From assembly GCA_017547125.1 (NCBI GenBank), contig JAFYQL010000208.1:1-6555 (forward strand): a DNA stretch of 6,555 nucleotides, written 5' to 3'. Positions 1-5,978 of this stretch are shown piece after piece. The stretch is from Bacillota bacterium. Its GTDB lineage: Bacteria > Bacillota > Clostridia > Lachnospirales > Anaerotignaceae. Position 1 is the first letter of the stretch, and each line of letters opens with the position of its first letter. Below the pieces are notes generated by a model. It worked only from the letters and a program-made list of their open reading frames with translations, was not told the origin of the DNA and searched no databases. The position numbers and the translations under genes were made by a program.

Positions 1-762
1 AAAGAAAATCTGGAAAGGCTCTTTCTTGGCAATACGTGCATCTATATCTGCAAAGAAACGATGTCTGTCATTAAGCTCTGTAAGAGAATGAACACCGTGG
101 CGCTGACCTTGGAATGTAAGGAAAATAATAGTTTCAACAAATGCAATGATTATTGAGTTGAGCATTATTTCCGGGAAAATACGCTGAATAGCAAAGCAAA
201 GAGGAATTACAGGGAAAGTCTGTAAAAGTACACGTCTCATAGGTTTGCCTGCAGTTTCTTTGTTTCGGAAGAAACAGATAAGTACAAGCACCATCTGGCA
301 AAGTGTTGTAACATAACCTATGCCATTGAATGGACCACGGCAGTATCTTCCGTTGGCATCAAAGTAGAAAAGCCAGCCGGTCTTTATGTTTGCAAATACA
401 ACTGCAGTATATACTGCAAAAAGTATTGCAAGGCCTATGCAGGCATTTCTCATACATCCACGGTGATGTGTGTGCTCAAGCAGCTTGATGAACATATAAA
501 TCGCAATTAATGATGTAGTTATGATGTTGAGAATAAAGTATATTGAGTTGCCAAGCATATTAATCCATATAGGAATGCTGCTGGAATAAAACATATATCC
601 CGTAGCGATGTCTGTGCCGGCGGTAAGCGCCGCTGAAACAAGGCTGGCAATAAATATTTTGCTGGATGTTGGCATATGACGTAAACCGGTTTTGCTGTTA
701 AAAAAGAACATAAAAAGTATGATAACAAGCACCAGTGCAAAAAAGTCGCCTATAAAAATCAT
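1..762 (-). CDS. Membrane-anchored GGDEF-domain protein (probable diguanylate cyclase), N-terminal part, cut by window edge
   Basis: The frame is open from ATG at 760-762 to the left edge (254 codons, no stop), so the C-terminus is missing. Most of the visible part is hydrophobic: membrane segments at about residues 4-21, 36-58, 66-92, 108-125, 148-165, 178-193 and 198-217, with short charged loops. This looks like a multi-pass membrane sensor. It is followed at residues 225-236 by HSLTELNDRHRF, which matches the opening motif of GGDEF domains (roughly D-x-L-T-G-L-x-N-R-x-x-F); the GGDEF signature itself would lie beyond the edge. By family, such proteins make cyclic di-GMP from two GTP at the membrane. 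The opening motif departs from consensus (H for D, E for G, D for N), so activity cannot be assumed. The start is supported by AGAAGGAG at 770-777, seven bases upstream. The membrane sensor is certain as a pattern; the GGDEF assignment is likely. Confidence 0.75.
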   Translation of the reverse strand, partial: MIFIGDFFALVLVIILFMFFFNSKTGLRHMPTSSKIFIASLVSAALTAGTDIATGYMFYSSSIPIWINMLGNSIYFILNIITTSLIAIYMFIKLLEHTHHRGCMRNACIGLAILFAVYTAVVFANIKTGWLFYFDANGRYCRGPFNGIGYVTTLCQMVLVLICFFRNKETAGKPMRRVLLQTFPVIPLCFAIQRIFPEIMLNSIIIAFVETIIFLTFQGQRHGVHSLTELNDRHRFFADIDARIAKKEPFQIFF

Positions 763-769
763 GGTGTAA

Positions 770-777
770 CTCCTTCT
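770..777 (-). promoter_or_regulatory. Ribosome binding site of the GGDEF gene
   Basis: AGAAGGAG on the minus strand, seven bases before the ATG at 762. It fixes the start of the partial membrane protein. Confidence 0.8.
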
Positions 778-828
778 AAAAACTGCATATATAAATGAAA
801 AATTGGTTCTGAAATTTTTATCAATTTT

Positions 829-856
829 ATTCTATCACTGTTTATTTATATTGCAA
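829..856 (-). promoter_or_regulatory. Putative sigma-70/SigA promoter for the GGDEF gene
   Basis: On the minus strand there is TTGCAA (851-856) as -35, a 16-base spacer, and TAGAAT (829-834) as -10. A TG one base before the -10 gives an extended -10 element. Transcription would begin near 822, leaving about 60 bases of leader before the ATG. It lies just downstream of phased A-tracts. Predicted from consensus only. Confidence 0.5.
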
Positions 857-866
857 TTACTTTTTG

Positions 867-894
867 AAAAAAATGTTCAAAAATGTTGAAAAAA
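867..894. promoter_or_regulatory. Three phased A-tracts upstream of the GGDEF promoter (possible UP element or DNA bend)
   Basis: A7 (867-873), A5 (879-883) and A6 (889-894) have centres about 11 and 10.5 bases apart, close to one helical turn. Each is followed by TGT, giving an imperfect 10-11 base direct repeat. Measured from the predicted start site near 822, the tracts sit at about -48, -59 and -70. This is where AT-rich UP elements and intrinsic bends act. The spacing is seen directly; the role is inferred. Confidence 0.45.
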
Positions 895-991
895 TGTAAC
901 TTTAAGAAGTTTGACATGAAGTGACAATGAATTTTGTGTAAAAAAGAAGTAAAGTGTGTGTTCTGCGAATGGCAAGGAAAATATAAAATAA

Positions 992-1022
992 AAAAACAGC
1001 AGAGTTTTTATCTGCTGTTTTT
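992..1022 (-). terminator. Intrinsic terminator of the metA-ABC-CorC operon (possibly bidirectional)
   Basis: A perfect 12-base inverted repeat (992-1003 with 1011-1022, core AACAGCAGA/TCTGCTGTT) encloses a 7-base loop. Read on the minus strand, the right arm ends in a run of T that continues into TTATTTTAT, a good U-tract. It starts 26 bases after the stop codon of the CorC-like gene at 1049. On the plus strand the arm also ends in TTTTT, but no plus-strand gene feeds into it. Confidence 0.85.
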
Positions 1023-1048
1023 ATGGTTAGATTGAAAATAGATATCTG

Positions 1049-2318
1049 TTATTTGCTTGTTTGTATATCAAACTTTTCTTTCTTTATTCTCAGTCTGTCA
1101 ATTCTGTTTTTATCGATTTCTTCAATTGTCATAATGAGATGGTTTGAATTATCTATAACTTCTTCGCCTTTGCGGGCAAATCTGCCCAAAAGCACAGTTA
1201 CGTATCCGCCTATAGTTTCGGCATGTACACACTGAATGTTTGTATCAAGCATTTCGTTAACGTCATCAATACGTGCAGTGCCGTCTACAATGTATTCGTC
1301 TTCCTTGATTTCTGAAATTTCATCATCGTCATCGTCAAACTCGTCAGAAATCTTACCCATAATTTCGGAAACAATGTCTTCAACTGTTACAATACCGCTT
1401 GTACCGCCGTATTCGTCAAGTACAACTGCAAGACCAAATTTTTTGGTACGCATTTCAGAAAGAAGATTTGAAATGTCTTTTGTTTCGTATGTGTAGTAAG
1501 GCTCACGCATAATCTTTGCAATAGAAAAGTTCTTTTCGCCTGCAGTGAACACATCTTTAAGGTAGATAACACCGATGATGTTGTCTATGCTTTCTTCGTA
1601 TATAGGAATACGTGAAAACTTTTCTTCCTTAAACATTTTAACTATTTCTTCGTAGCTTGCGGTGTTTTCAAGGGCAGAAATGTCTGTACGCGGAGTCATA
1701 ACTTCACGTGCCTTAGACTGACCAAAGTCGAATACGTTGTTGAGCATCTTTCTTTCGTCACCGTGAAGAACACCTTCTTCGTGGCTTACGTTAACCATGG
1801 TTTTAAGCTCGGCCTGAGTGATAGTTGGTGTTTTTTCGTCTTTGTCACCGCCAAGAAGCTTTACAAGTGTGTTTGTGATGATGTTGAGTATTACAATGGC
1901 TGGTGTAAGAAGAATAACGAGAGTGTTGATTATGTTAACCACACCAAGTGAAAAGCTTTCGGCATGGTTGGTTGCCATGGTTTTTGGTGTAATTTCGCCA
2001 AATATAAGAACAACAACAGTCATTATTGCTGTGGCTGCACCAACACCGTTTGAAGGCATCCATTTGATTGCAAGGGCAGTTGCTATTGCTGATGCGCCAA
2101 TGTTAACTATGTTGTTGCCGATGAGAATTGCACTTAAAAGTTTCTGTGGGTTTTCTCTGAGTTTAAGTATTTTTTCTGCTTTCTATGTTTTCTTCTATCA
2201 TGTTCAGCAGCTTAATTTTGTTTACAGATGTAAGTGCCGTTTCAGATGCTGAAAAGAATGCTGAAAGCATAACCATTATAACAAGAATTATGATAAGGGA
2301 TAAATCGCCAGGTTCCAC
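1049..2318 (-). pseudogene. HlyC/CorC-family membrane protein with CBS pair (DUF21-CBS-CorC_HlyC), frameshifted near the N-terminus
   Basis: Two frames together make one family member. The first (GTG at 2316-2318 to TAA at 2163-2165, 51 codons) gives a membrane segment and the family motif SAFFSASETALTSV. The second, open from 2182 to 1049, continues with KLRENPQKLLSAILIGNNIV, more DUF21 membrane helices and FGEITPKT. The shift between them falls near 2170-2180 and needs loss of one base or gain of two to repair; repair gives about 423 residues, within the usual family range. Numbered from the internal ATG at 2059 (336 residues), the CBS pair runs from MTPR (121-124) to about 240, with DEYGGTSGIVTVED at 215-228. 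An acidic run follows at 242-246, then a CorC_HlyC domain at about 255-325. The family is implicated in cation (Mg2+/Na+) handling; substrate unknown. The ATG at 2059 has no ribosome site, so it is unlikely to be a real start. The break may be a true mutation or a sequence error. Confidence 0.8.
2163..2185 (-). other. Frameshift site in the CorC-like gene
   Basis: On the minus strand the first frame reads ...I-E-S-R-K-N-T-stop, with TAA at 2163-2165. The continuing frame reads ...A-E-K-I-L-K-L-R-E-N-P and is blocked upstream by TAG at 2183-2185. The crossing point therefore lies between these two stops. It contains AGC followed by AGA6TAC. Dropping one A from the A6 run (2170-2175) restores one frame. 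So does restoring a lost GC (AGCGCAGAA to AGCAGAA), which gives ...IES-AEKILKL... and keeps the segment length I recall for relatives. Confidence 0.75.
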
Positions 2319-2320
2319 CC

Positions 2321-2333
2321 GGAGTCACACTCC
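2321..2333 (-). promoter_or_regulatory. Hairpin covering the ribosome site of the CorC-like gene
   Basis: On the minus strand GGAGT-GTG-ACTCC forms a perfect 5-base-pair stem with a 3-base loop, two bases before the GTG start at 2318. The GGAG of the Shine-Dalgarno AAGGAG (2330-2335) is in the left arm. The ATPase gene stops at 2342-2344, so a terminating ribosome would reach this hairpin and could open it. This suggests translational coupling to the ATPase. Confidence 0.5.
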
Positions 2334-2341
2334 TTTTTAAT

Positions 2342-2986
2342 TTATATGTTTTTAATTATAGTTTCTATTTTGCCAATGTTATCTTTTGAGATGTTTCCGC
2401 TATAAACAATCTGTGCGGGCTGTGATGCCAGTATTATCATATTGTGCGCAAGATTTACAGCTTCGGCAATATCGTGAGTGATAATAACGCAGGTTTTTCC
2501 GCTCAGATATTGTTGTATTTTAAATAATATTCTATCCTTCATTGCAATGTCAATACCCTTGAAAGGCTCGTCCATAAGGTAGAGAGAAGCCTCAAAACAA
2601 AGGGCACGGGCGATGGAAATGCGTCTTTTCATACCGCCGCTCATGTGTTTAACCTTTGTGTCTGCAAAGTCTGTAGCTTCGCAGATTTCAAGCACTGTGC
2701 GGATTTTTTCTTCGTCTTCTGTAACGGCTTTAAGGTTTTCGTATCCTGTGAAGGTTTCAAAAAGACGGTTTTCCTGGAAAACGGCAGATATAACAGGGGG
2801 TTCAGAAAAAGTTATTTCACCATTGTCAGCCTTTAAAATGCCGCAGAGCATATTGAAAAGGGTTGTTTTTCCGCAGCCTGATTTTCCCATTATAACGGTT
2901 GTTTTTCCGTCGGGTATATCGAGAGAGAAGTTTTCGAATATTTTGTTTTCAAAGGTTTTGGATATATTCTGTATTTTTATTTCCAT
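2342..2986 (-). CDS. ABC transporter ATP-binding protein, nitrate/sulfonate/taurine (SsuB/TauB-like) type
   Basis: A 214-residue cytoplasmic ATPase that powers the adjacent permease. All expected ABC motifs are visible: Walker A GKSGCGKT (34-41), Q-loop VFQENRLF with Gln71, signature MSGGM (115-119, with M in place of L and Q of the textbook LSGGQ), Walker B LYLMDEP (135-141) with catalytic Glu140, D-loop GID (144-146) and switch His171 in ITHD. Its length is short for the family and there is no extra regulatory domain. The ATG is one base after the TGA of the permease (2988-2990), and the ribosome site AAGGA lies inside the permease end, so the two are translationally coupled. The family (with permease and binding protein) takes up sulfonates, taurine, nitrate or thiamine precursors. 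The sequence does not say which. Confidence 0.9.
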   Translation of the reverse strand: MEIKIQNISKTFENKIFENFSLDIPDGKTTVIMGKSGCGKTTLFNMLCGILKADNGEITFSEPPVISAVFQENRLFETFTGYENLKAVTEDEEKIRTVLEICEATDFADTKVKHMSGGMKRRISIARALCFEASLYLMDEPFKGIDIAMKDRILFKIQQYLSGKTCVIITHDIAEAVNLAHNMIILASQPAQIVYSGNISKDNIGKIETIIKNI

Positions 2987-2987
2987 A

Positions 2988-3740
2988 TCAATAATCCTTA
3001 AATGCCTTGTTAAGTATAAGTACGGTAAGTTTTTCGATAAGTATGCTTAAAACAACAACGGTGGTTGTCCATGCAAAAAGCTCGGGTGTTTCAAGGTATA
3101 TCTTTGAATCATAAAGTCTGCTGCCTATGGCTGAGTTTGGAGAGCAGATAACCTCTGCTGCGATGCCTGCCTTCCAGGCAAGACCTATGCCGGAAGACGC
3201 GGAGTTTTTGAAAAACGGAACGCAGTTTGGGAAATAGATGTACTTGATTTTTTTTGAAAGTGAAAACTTAAATACATCTGCCGCCTGAAGGAGCTTTTTG
3301 TCTGCGGTTTCTATTCCCTGGCTTATGTTGCTCCACACAACGGGCATAACCATAAGGAAAGAAATGAAAACCGGCACGTAGGTTGTTTTTATCCATAAAA
3401 GTGTAAGTATGATAAAAGACGCAACTGGTGTTGCTCTTACTGTGCTTACGAGAGGATAAAAAAGAGCCTTAAGTGTTTTGCTGCAGCTTGTAAGTATGGC
3501 TGCACCTATGCCAAAGATAAGGGCGATAACAAGGCCTGAAATTACCCTGGCAACAGAAACAAATGTGTCAGCATAAAATGCCTTTGTGCCTGCAAGTGAA
3601 ATGAGTGTTGAGATAACCTTTGCAGGTGAAGGAATCAGAAGCTCTTTGCCCACAATGACGCTTATTATGTGCCATAAAAGGAGATAAAAAAGTGCTGAGC
3701 CCACAGACAATATTAACTTTTCTGATTTTTTTTCTTTCAT
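2988..3740 (-). CDS. ABC transporter permease, NitT/TauT (SsuC/TauC-like) type
   Basis: A 250-residue inner-membrane protein with about six membrane segments, near residues 9-30, 62-85, 98-116, 121-137, 184-199 and 221-243. The cytoplasmic coupling loop that docks on the ATPase is at about 150-172 (LLQAADVFKFSLSKKIKYIYFP). It aligns with the EAA motif of binding-protein-dependent permeases, but the conserved glycine is replaced by Lys158. TVRATPVASFIILTLLWI and GLAWKAGIAAEVI are typical of the nitrate/taurine/sulfonate permease family. A site containing AAGGA lies nine bases before the ATG. It sits between its binding protein (upstream, across a hairpin) and its ATPase (one base downstream), so the importer is complete. 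One permease gene implies a homodimer in the membrane. Confidence 0.88.
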   Translation of the reverse strand: MKEKKSEKLILSVGSALFYLLLWHIISVIVGKELLIPSPAKVISTLISLAGTKAFYADTFVSVARVISGLVIALIFGIGAAILTSCSKTLKALFYPLVSTVRATPVASFIILTLLWIKTTYVPVFISFLMVMPVVWSNISQGIETADKKLLQAADVFKFSLSKKIKYIYFPNCVPFFKNSASSGIGLAWKAGIAAEVICSPNSAIGSRLYDSKIYLETPELFAWTTTVVVLSILIEKLTVLILNKAFKDY

Positions 3741-3759
3741 GTTAAATAGTCCTTATTGT

Positions 3760-3786
3760 TAAAAACGGGACTGCATGCAGTCCCGT
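3760..3786 (-). terminator. Hairpin plus T5 between binding-protein and permease genes (possible attenuator)
   Basis: Positions 3765-3786 are a perfect palindrome with arms ACGGGACTGCA and TGCAGTCCCGT, giving a GC-rich stem of about 9 pairs with a 4-base loop. On the minus strand the stem runs into TTTTT (the last base of the stem and 3761-3764), then AACAATAAGG. It begins 8 bases after the stop codon of the binding-protein gene. Its T-run is short, so partial termination or RNA 3'-end protection is more likely than a full stop. Such hairpins often let the binding protein be made in excess over the permease. Confidence 0.6.
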
Positions 3787-3794
3787 AAATGTAA

Positions 3795-4859
3795 TTATCG
3801 TATATAGTAGAAGTCTTCGCCAGGAACTTTGCCGCCGATTGATTTTGGATTTGCTTCGTTCATGATGTTAAGGAAGTTGTCCATAAGACGCATCATTTTT
3901 GCATCTGTAACGTAAGCGATGCCGCAGTTTGGATATGCTTTTTCAGCAATGGCTGCGCTTGCAACAATTTCGTATTCAGCTGCGTATTCAGCTGTGAGTG
4001 CGATGTCTTCTGAAGATTTGTCAACAAAGAATTCATATTCGTTAAGGAATTCTTTGAACTGTTTTTCGTTTGATTCAAGGTAAGCTTTTCTTACTACGAT
4101 ACAGCCCATAGGAAGTGTGTTTGGCACGTCTGATTCTTTGTAGCTGTATTTGTCCCATTCTTCTGCAATGCTGAGGGCGATGTTTAAGCCTGCATTTTTG
4201 CTTGTTGCAACAGATACAAATGGTTCAGGAAGAAGTGCAACGTCTGCTTCGCCTGCTGCAAGGGCTGTGGCAGCCTCATTGTGGTTTGAAACAAAGTTTA
4301 CTGTAACATCTTCAACACCGCTTTTTTCGAGGATGTACTGAAGAACATATTCAGGAACTGCACCCTGACCTGCTGAAACGATTTCCTTGCCTGCAAGGTC
4401 TTCAACTGAGTCAACACTGTTGCCGTTTTCAACAATGAAAAGTGTGCCGAATGTGTTGATTGCTGCAACAACAACTTCGCCTTCTGTTTTGTTGAATAAT
4501 ACAGATGCAACGTTTGTAGGTACGGCTGCAACGTCGATTTCACCGTTTATGATTTTGCCTGTAACTTCATCAGGTGATGAGAAAAGCTGGAATTCAAAAT
4601 CGCCGTAAACTGTGCCGTGGTCGTTTTCGTGAAGGAATTCTGCTGCACCAAGGGCTGTAGGGCCTTTGATAAGTGCAACCTTAACAGGGCCTTCAACAGG
4701 AGCAGGCTTTTCTGTAAAGCCGTCGTCTTCAACAACTGTAATATTTTCAACGGAATATGTTGGTGTTTCAGCCTCTGTTTTGCCTGATGCACAGCCTGCT
4801 AAAACAGCTGTACTGCACACTGCGGCAAGACCTAAAGCAACTAATTTTCTTATTTTCAT
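3795..4859 (-). CDS. ABC transporter substrate-binding lipoprotein, NMT1/SsuA/TauA-like
   Basis: The protein is 354 residues from ATG 4857-4859. It begins with a lipoprotein signal peptide: K2, R4, K5, a hydrophobic stretch at 6-20, and lipobox VLAGC with Cys23. A low-complexity linker rich in T, E and P follows. The rest has the features of a two-lobed periplasmic-binding fold: VKVALIKGPTALGA (59-72), the NGEIDVAAVP strand (105-114), SVEDLAGKEIVSAGQGAVPEYVLQYIL (151-177), and LPEPFVSVA (210-218), a typical ligand-pocket region of the family. It would be tethered outside the membrane and deliver a ligand to the adjacent permease. An in-frame ATG exists further upstream at 4928. It would add a basic, non-signal extension overlapping metA, so the 4859 start is preferred; the strong ribosome site there agrees. 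The ligand is not readable from sequence. Confidence 0.9.
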   Translation of the reverse strand: MKIRKLVALGLAAVCSTAVLAGCASGKTEAETPTYSVENITVVEDDGFTEKPAPVEGPVKVALIKGPTALGAAEFLHENDHGTVYGDFEFQLFSSPDEVTGKIINGEIDVAAVPTNVASVLFNKTEGEVVVAAINTFGTLFIVENGNSVDSVEDLAGKEIVSAGQGAVPEYVLQYILEKSGVEDVTVNFVSNHNEAATALAAGEADVALLPEPFVSVATSKNAGLNIALSIAEEWDKYSYKESDVPNTLPMGCIVVRKAYLESNEKQFKEFLNEYEFFVDKSSEDIALTAEYAAEYEIVASAAIAEKAYPNCGIAYVTDAKMMRLMDNFLNIMNEANPKSIGGKVPGEDFYYIR

Positions 4860-4860
4860 T

Positions 4861-5802
4861 TTATTTTTCCTCCTCGTTTTCCTGCGGTTTGATGTCTTCA
4901 ATAACATAAGGTGTTTCCTGGTAAACATAGTAGTTGAGCCAGTTTGAAAACAGCAGGTTTGAATGTGAACGCCATGTAACTACAGGCGGATTTTCAGGGT
5001 TGTCATCCTTGAAATAATGCTGTGGAAAATCTATATCAAGACCCTGAGATTTGTCTCTTTCGTATTCGTCTTTAAGTGTGTTAGGGTCATATTCTGAATG
5101 ACCTGTAACAAATATCTGTCTGCCGTGTTTTTCTATACAGATATATGCACCGGCATCTTCGCTTTCTGAAAGAATAACAACTTTTGGATTTTTGAGTATA
5201 TCTTCTTTTCGTGTATCACTTCTTCTTGAGTGCGGAACGAAAAATTCGTCGTCAAAGCCGCGGAGAAGTTTGTCGCCGTAGTCATTTTTTGTGTGACGGA
5301 ATACGCCGAAAAGTTTTTTGTCAAGGTTTGTTTTTGGAATACCATAGTGGTAGTAAAGAGCAGCCTGAGCACCCCAGCAGATATGCATAGTGCTGGTTAC
5401 GTGGCTCTTTGTCCATTCCATAATTTCAACAAGCTCATTCCAGTAGCTTATTTCTTCAAAGTCGAAAAGCTCAATAGGCGCACCTGTGATAATCATACCG
5501 TCAAATTTCTGGTCTTTTATTTCATCAAATGTGTGATAAAAGCTCTTGAGGTAGTCAGATGGTGTGTGCTTTGATTCGTGGTTTGCCGGATATAAAAGAG
5601 TTGCTTCTATCTGGAGAGGGGTGTTACCCAAACGTCTTAAAAGCTGAACTTCTGTAATTTCTTTGTTAGGCATAAGGTTGAGTATCACTATTCTTAAAGG
5701 ACGGATATCCTGATGATATGCTCTGTTTTCGTCCATGACGAAAATGCCTTCTTTGGCAAGTGTCTCTTGTGCCGGAAGATTAACGGGAAGTTTAATAGGC
5801 AT
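4861..5802 (-). CDS. metA: Homoserine O-acetyltransferase (MetA/MetAA family)
   Basis: A 313-residue cytoplasmic enzyme that acylates L-homoserine, the first committed step of methionine synthesis. Numbering matches the well-studied family members exactly: nucleophile Cys142 in HICWGAQAA, His235 and Glu237 in VTGHSEYD, and Lys47 in LNLMPNKEITE. Residue 111 is Glu in TGAPIELF. In this family, Glu111 (as in Bacillus cereus MetA) goes with acetyl-CoA and Gly111 (as in E. coli) with succinyl-CoA. O-acetylhomoserine is therefore the expected product, in spite of the historical succinyltransferase name. The start is clear: AAGGAGG at 5810-5816, seven bases before ATG. It is the first gene of a leftward operon and its stop codon is one base from the next ATG. 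No methionine-responsive riboswitch fits into the short leader. Confidence 0.96.
   Translation of the reverse strand: MPIKLPVNLPAQETLAKEGIFVMDENRAYHQDIRPLRIVILNLMPNKEITEVQLLRRLGNTPLQIEATLLYPANHESKHTPSDYLKSFYHTFDEIKDQKFDGMIITGAPIELFDFEEISYWNELVEIMEWTKSHVTSTMHICWGAQAALYYHYGIPKTNLDKKLFGVFRHTKNDYGDKLLRGFDDEFFVPHSRRSDTRKEDILKNPKVVILSESEDAGAYICIEKHGRQIFVTGHSEYDPNTLKDEYERDKSQGLDIDFPQHYFKDDNPENPPVVTWRSHSNLLFSNWLNYYVYQETPYVIEDIKPQENEEEK
4869..4875 (-). promoter_or_regulatory. Ribosome binding site of the substrate-binding protein, inside the end of metA
   Basis: GAGGAGG on the minus strand, nine bases before the ATG at 4859. The same bases encode part of the Glu-Glu-Glu-Lys C-terminus of MetA. This decides the start and ties translation of the two genes together. 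Confidence 0.8.
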
Positions 5803-5833
5803 TTGATTTCCTCCTTAAGTTTTTGTATATAAA

Positions 5834-5848
5834 TGACATCGATGGTCA
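5834..5848. promoter_or_regulatory. Imperfect inverted repeat in the metA leader (possible operator)
   Basis: TGACATCGATGGTCA is a 15-base near-palindrome (TGAC and GTCA arms around ATCGAT, with one extra G). It lies about 20-35 bases after the predicted metA start site. It could be a repressor site or a weak RNA hairpin in the leader. No known operator is recognised. Confidence 0.25.
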
Positions 5849-5873
5849 CAAAAATACTATTATACAGCTTATT

Positions 5874-5902
5874 ATTATAGCAAAAGATAAAACATATTTC
5901 CA
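5874..5902 (-). promoter_or_regulatory. Putative SigA promoter of the metA operon
   Basis: On the minus strand there is TGGAAA (5897-5902), a 17-base spacer, and a perfect TATAAT (5874-5879). TG one base before it gives an extended -10. Transcription would start near 5867 with a leader of about 65 bases. A second TATAAT lies at 5859-5864 but has no good -35. Confidence 0.6.
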
Positions 5903-5916
5903 TAGATTTTTATTTA

Positions 5917-5945
5917 TTTACTTAATATTAACAATAAGATAGAAT
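5917..5945 (+). promoter_or_regulatory. Putative SigA promoter of the UPF0178 gene
   Basis: TTTACT (5917-5922), a 17-base spacer and TAGAAT (5940-5945). Predicted start near 5952. This leaves no room for a ribosome site before the ATG at 5958 but fits the GTG start at 5979. Confidence 0.45.
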
Positions 5946-5964
5946 ATAAATAGAAAAATGAAGC

Positions 5965-5970
5965 AGGCGG
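5965..5970 (+). promoter_or_regulatory. Ribosome binding site deciding the GTG start of the UPF0178 gene
   Basis: AGGCGG, one mismatch from AGGAGG, lies eight bases before GTG 5979-5981. Nothing comparable precedes the in-frame ATG at 5958. Confidence 0.55.
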
Positions 5971-5978
5971 TGTTGAAT

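Noticed and set aside
911..1022. Plus-strand small RNA from a perfect TTGACA (911-916) to the hairpin at 992-1022
   Set aside because: No acceptable -10 lies at the right distance; TTGTGT is at 17 bases and TGTAAA at 20. The hairpin is fully explained as the terminator of the leftward operon.
1321..1339. Short CATCGT repeat as a regulatory or mobile repeat
   Set aside because: It encodes the acidic Asp run after the CBS pair of the CorC-like protein and is explained by coding.
2163..2185. Programmed -1 ribosomal frameshift at the A6 run in the CorC-like gene
   Set aside because: A -1 shift leads to the third frame, not the one carrying the rest of the protein. The shift needed is +1 or -2, and no known signal of that kind is seen.
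1818..2252. Plus-strand open frame of 144 codons opposite the CorC-like gene
   Set aside because: It lies antisense to conserved DUF21 coding sequence, has no ribosome site and resembles no known protein. Other antisense frames over metA and the binding protein were rejected for the same reason.
5859..5864. Second TATAAT box as an independent metA promoter
   Set aside because: No -35-like hexamer lies 15-19 bases upstream; the neighbouring box at 5874-5879 is better supported.
5803..5870. SAM or T-box riboswitch in the metA leader
   Set aside because: The leader is only about 65 bases long, very AT-rich, and has no strong multi-stem structure or terminator.
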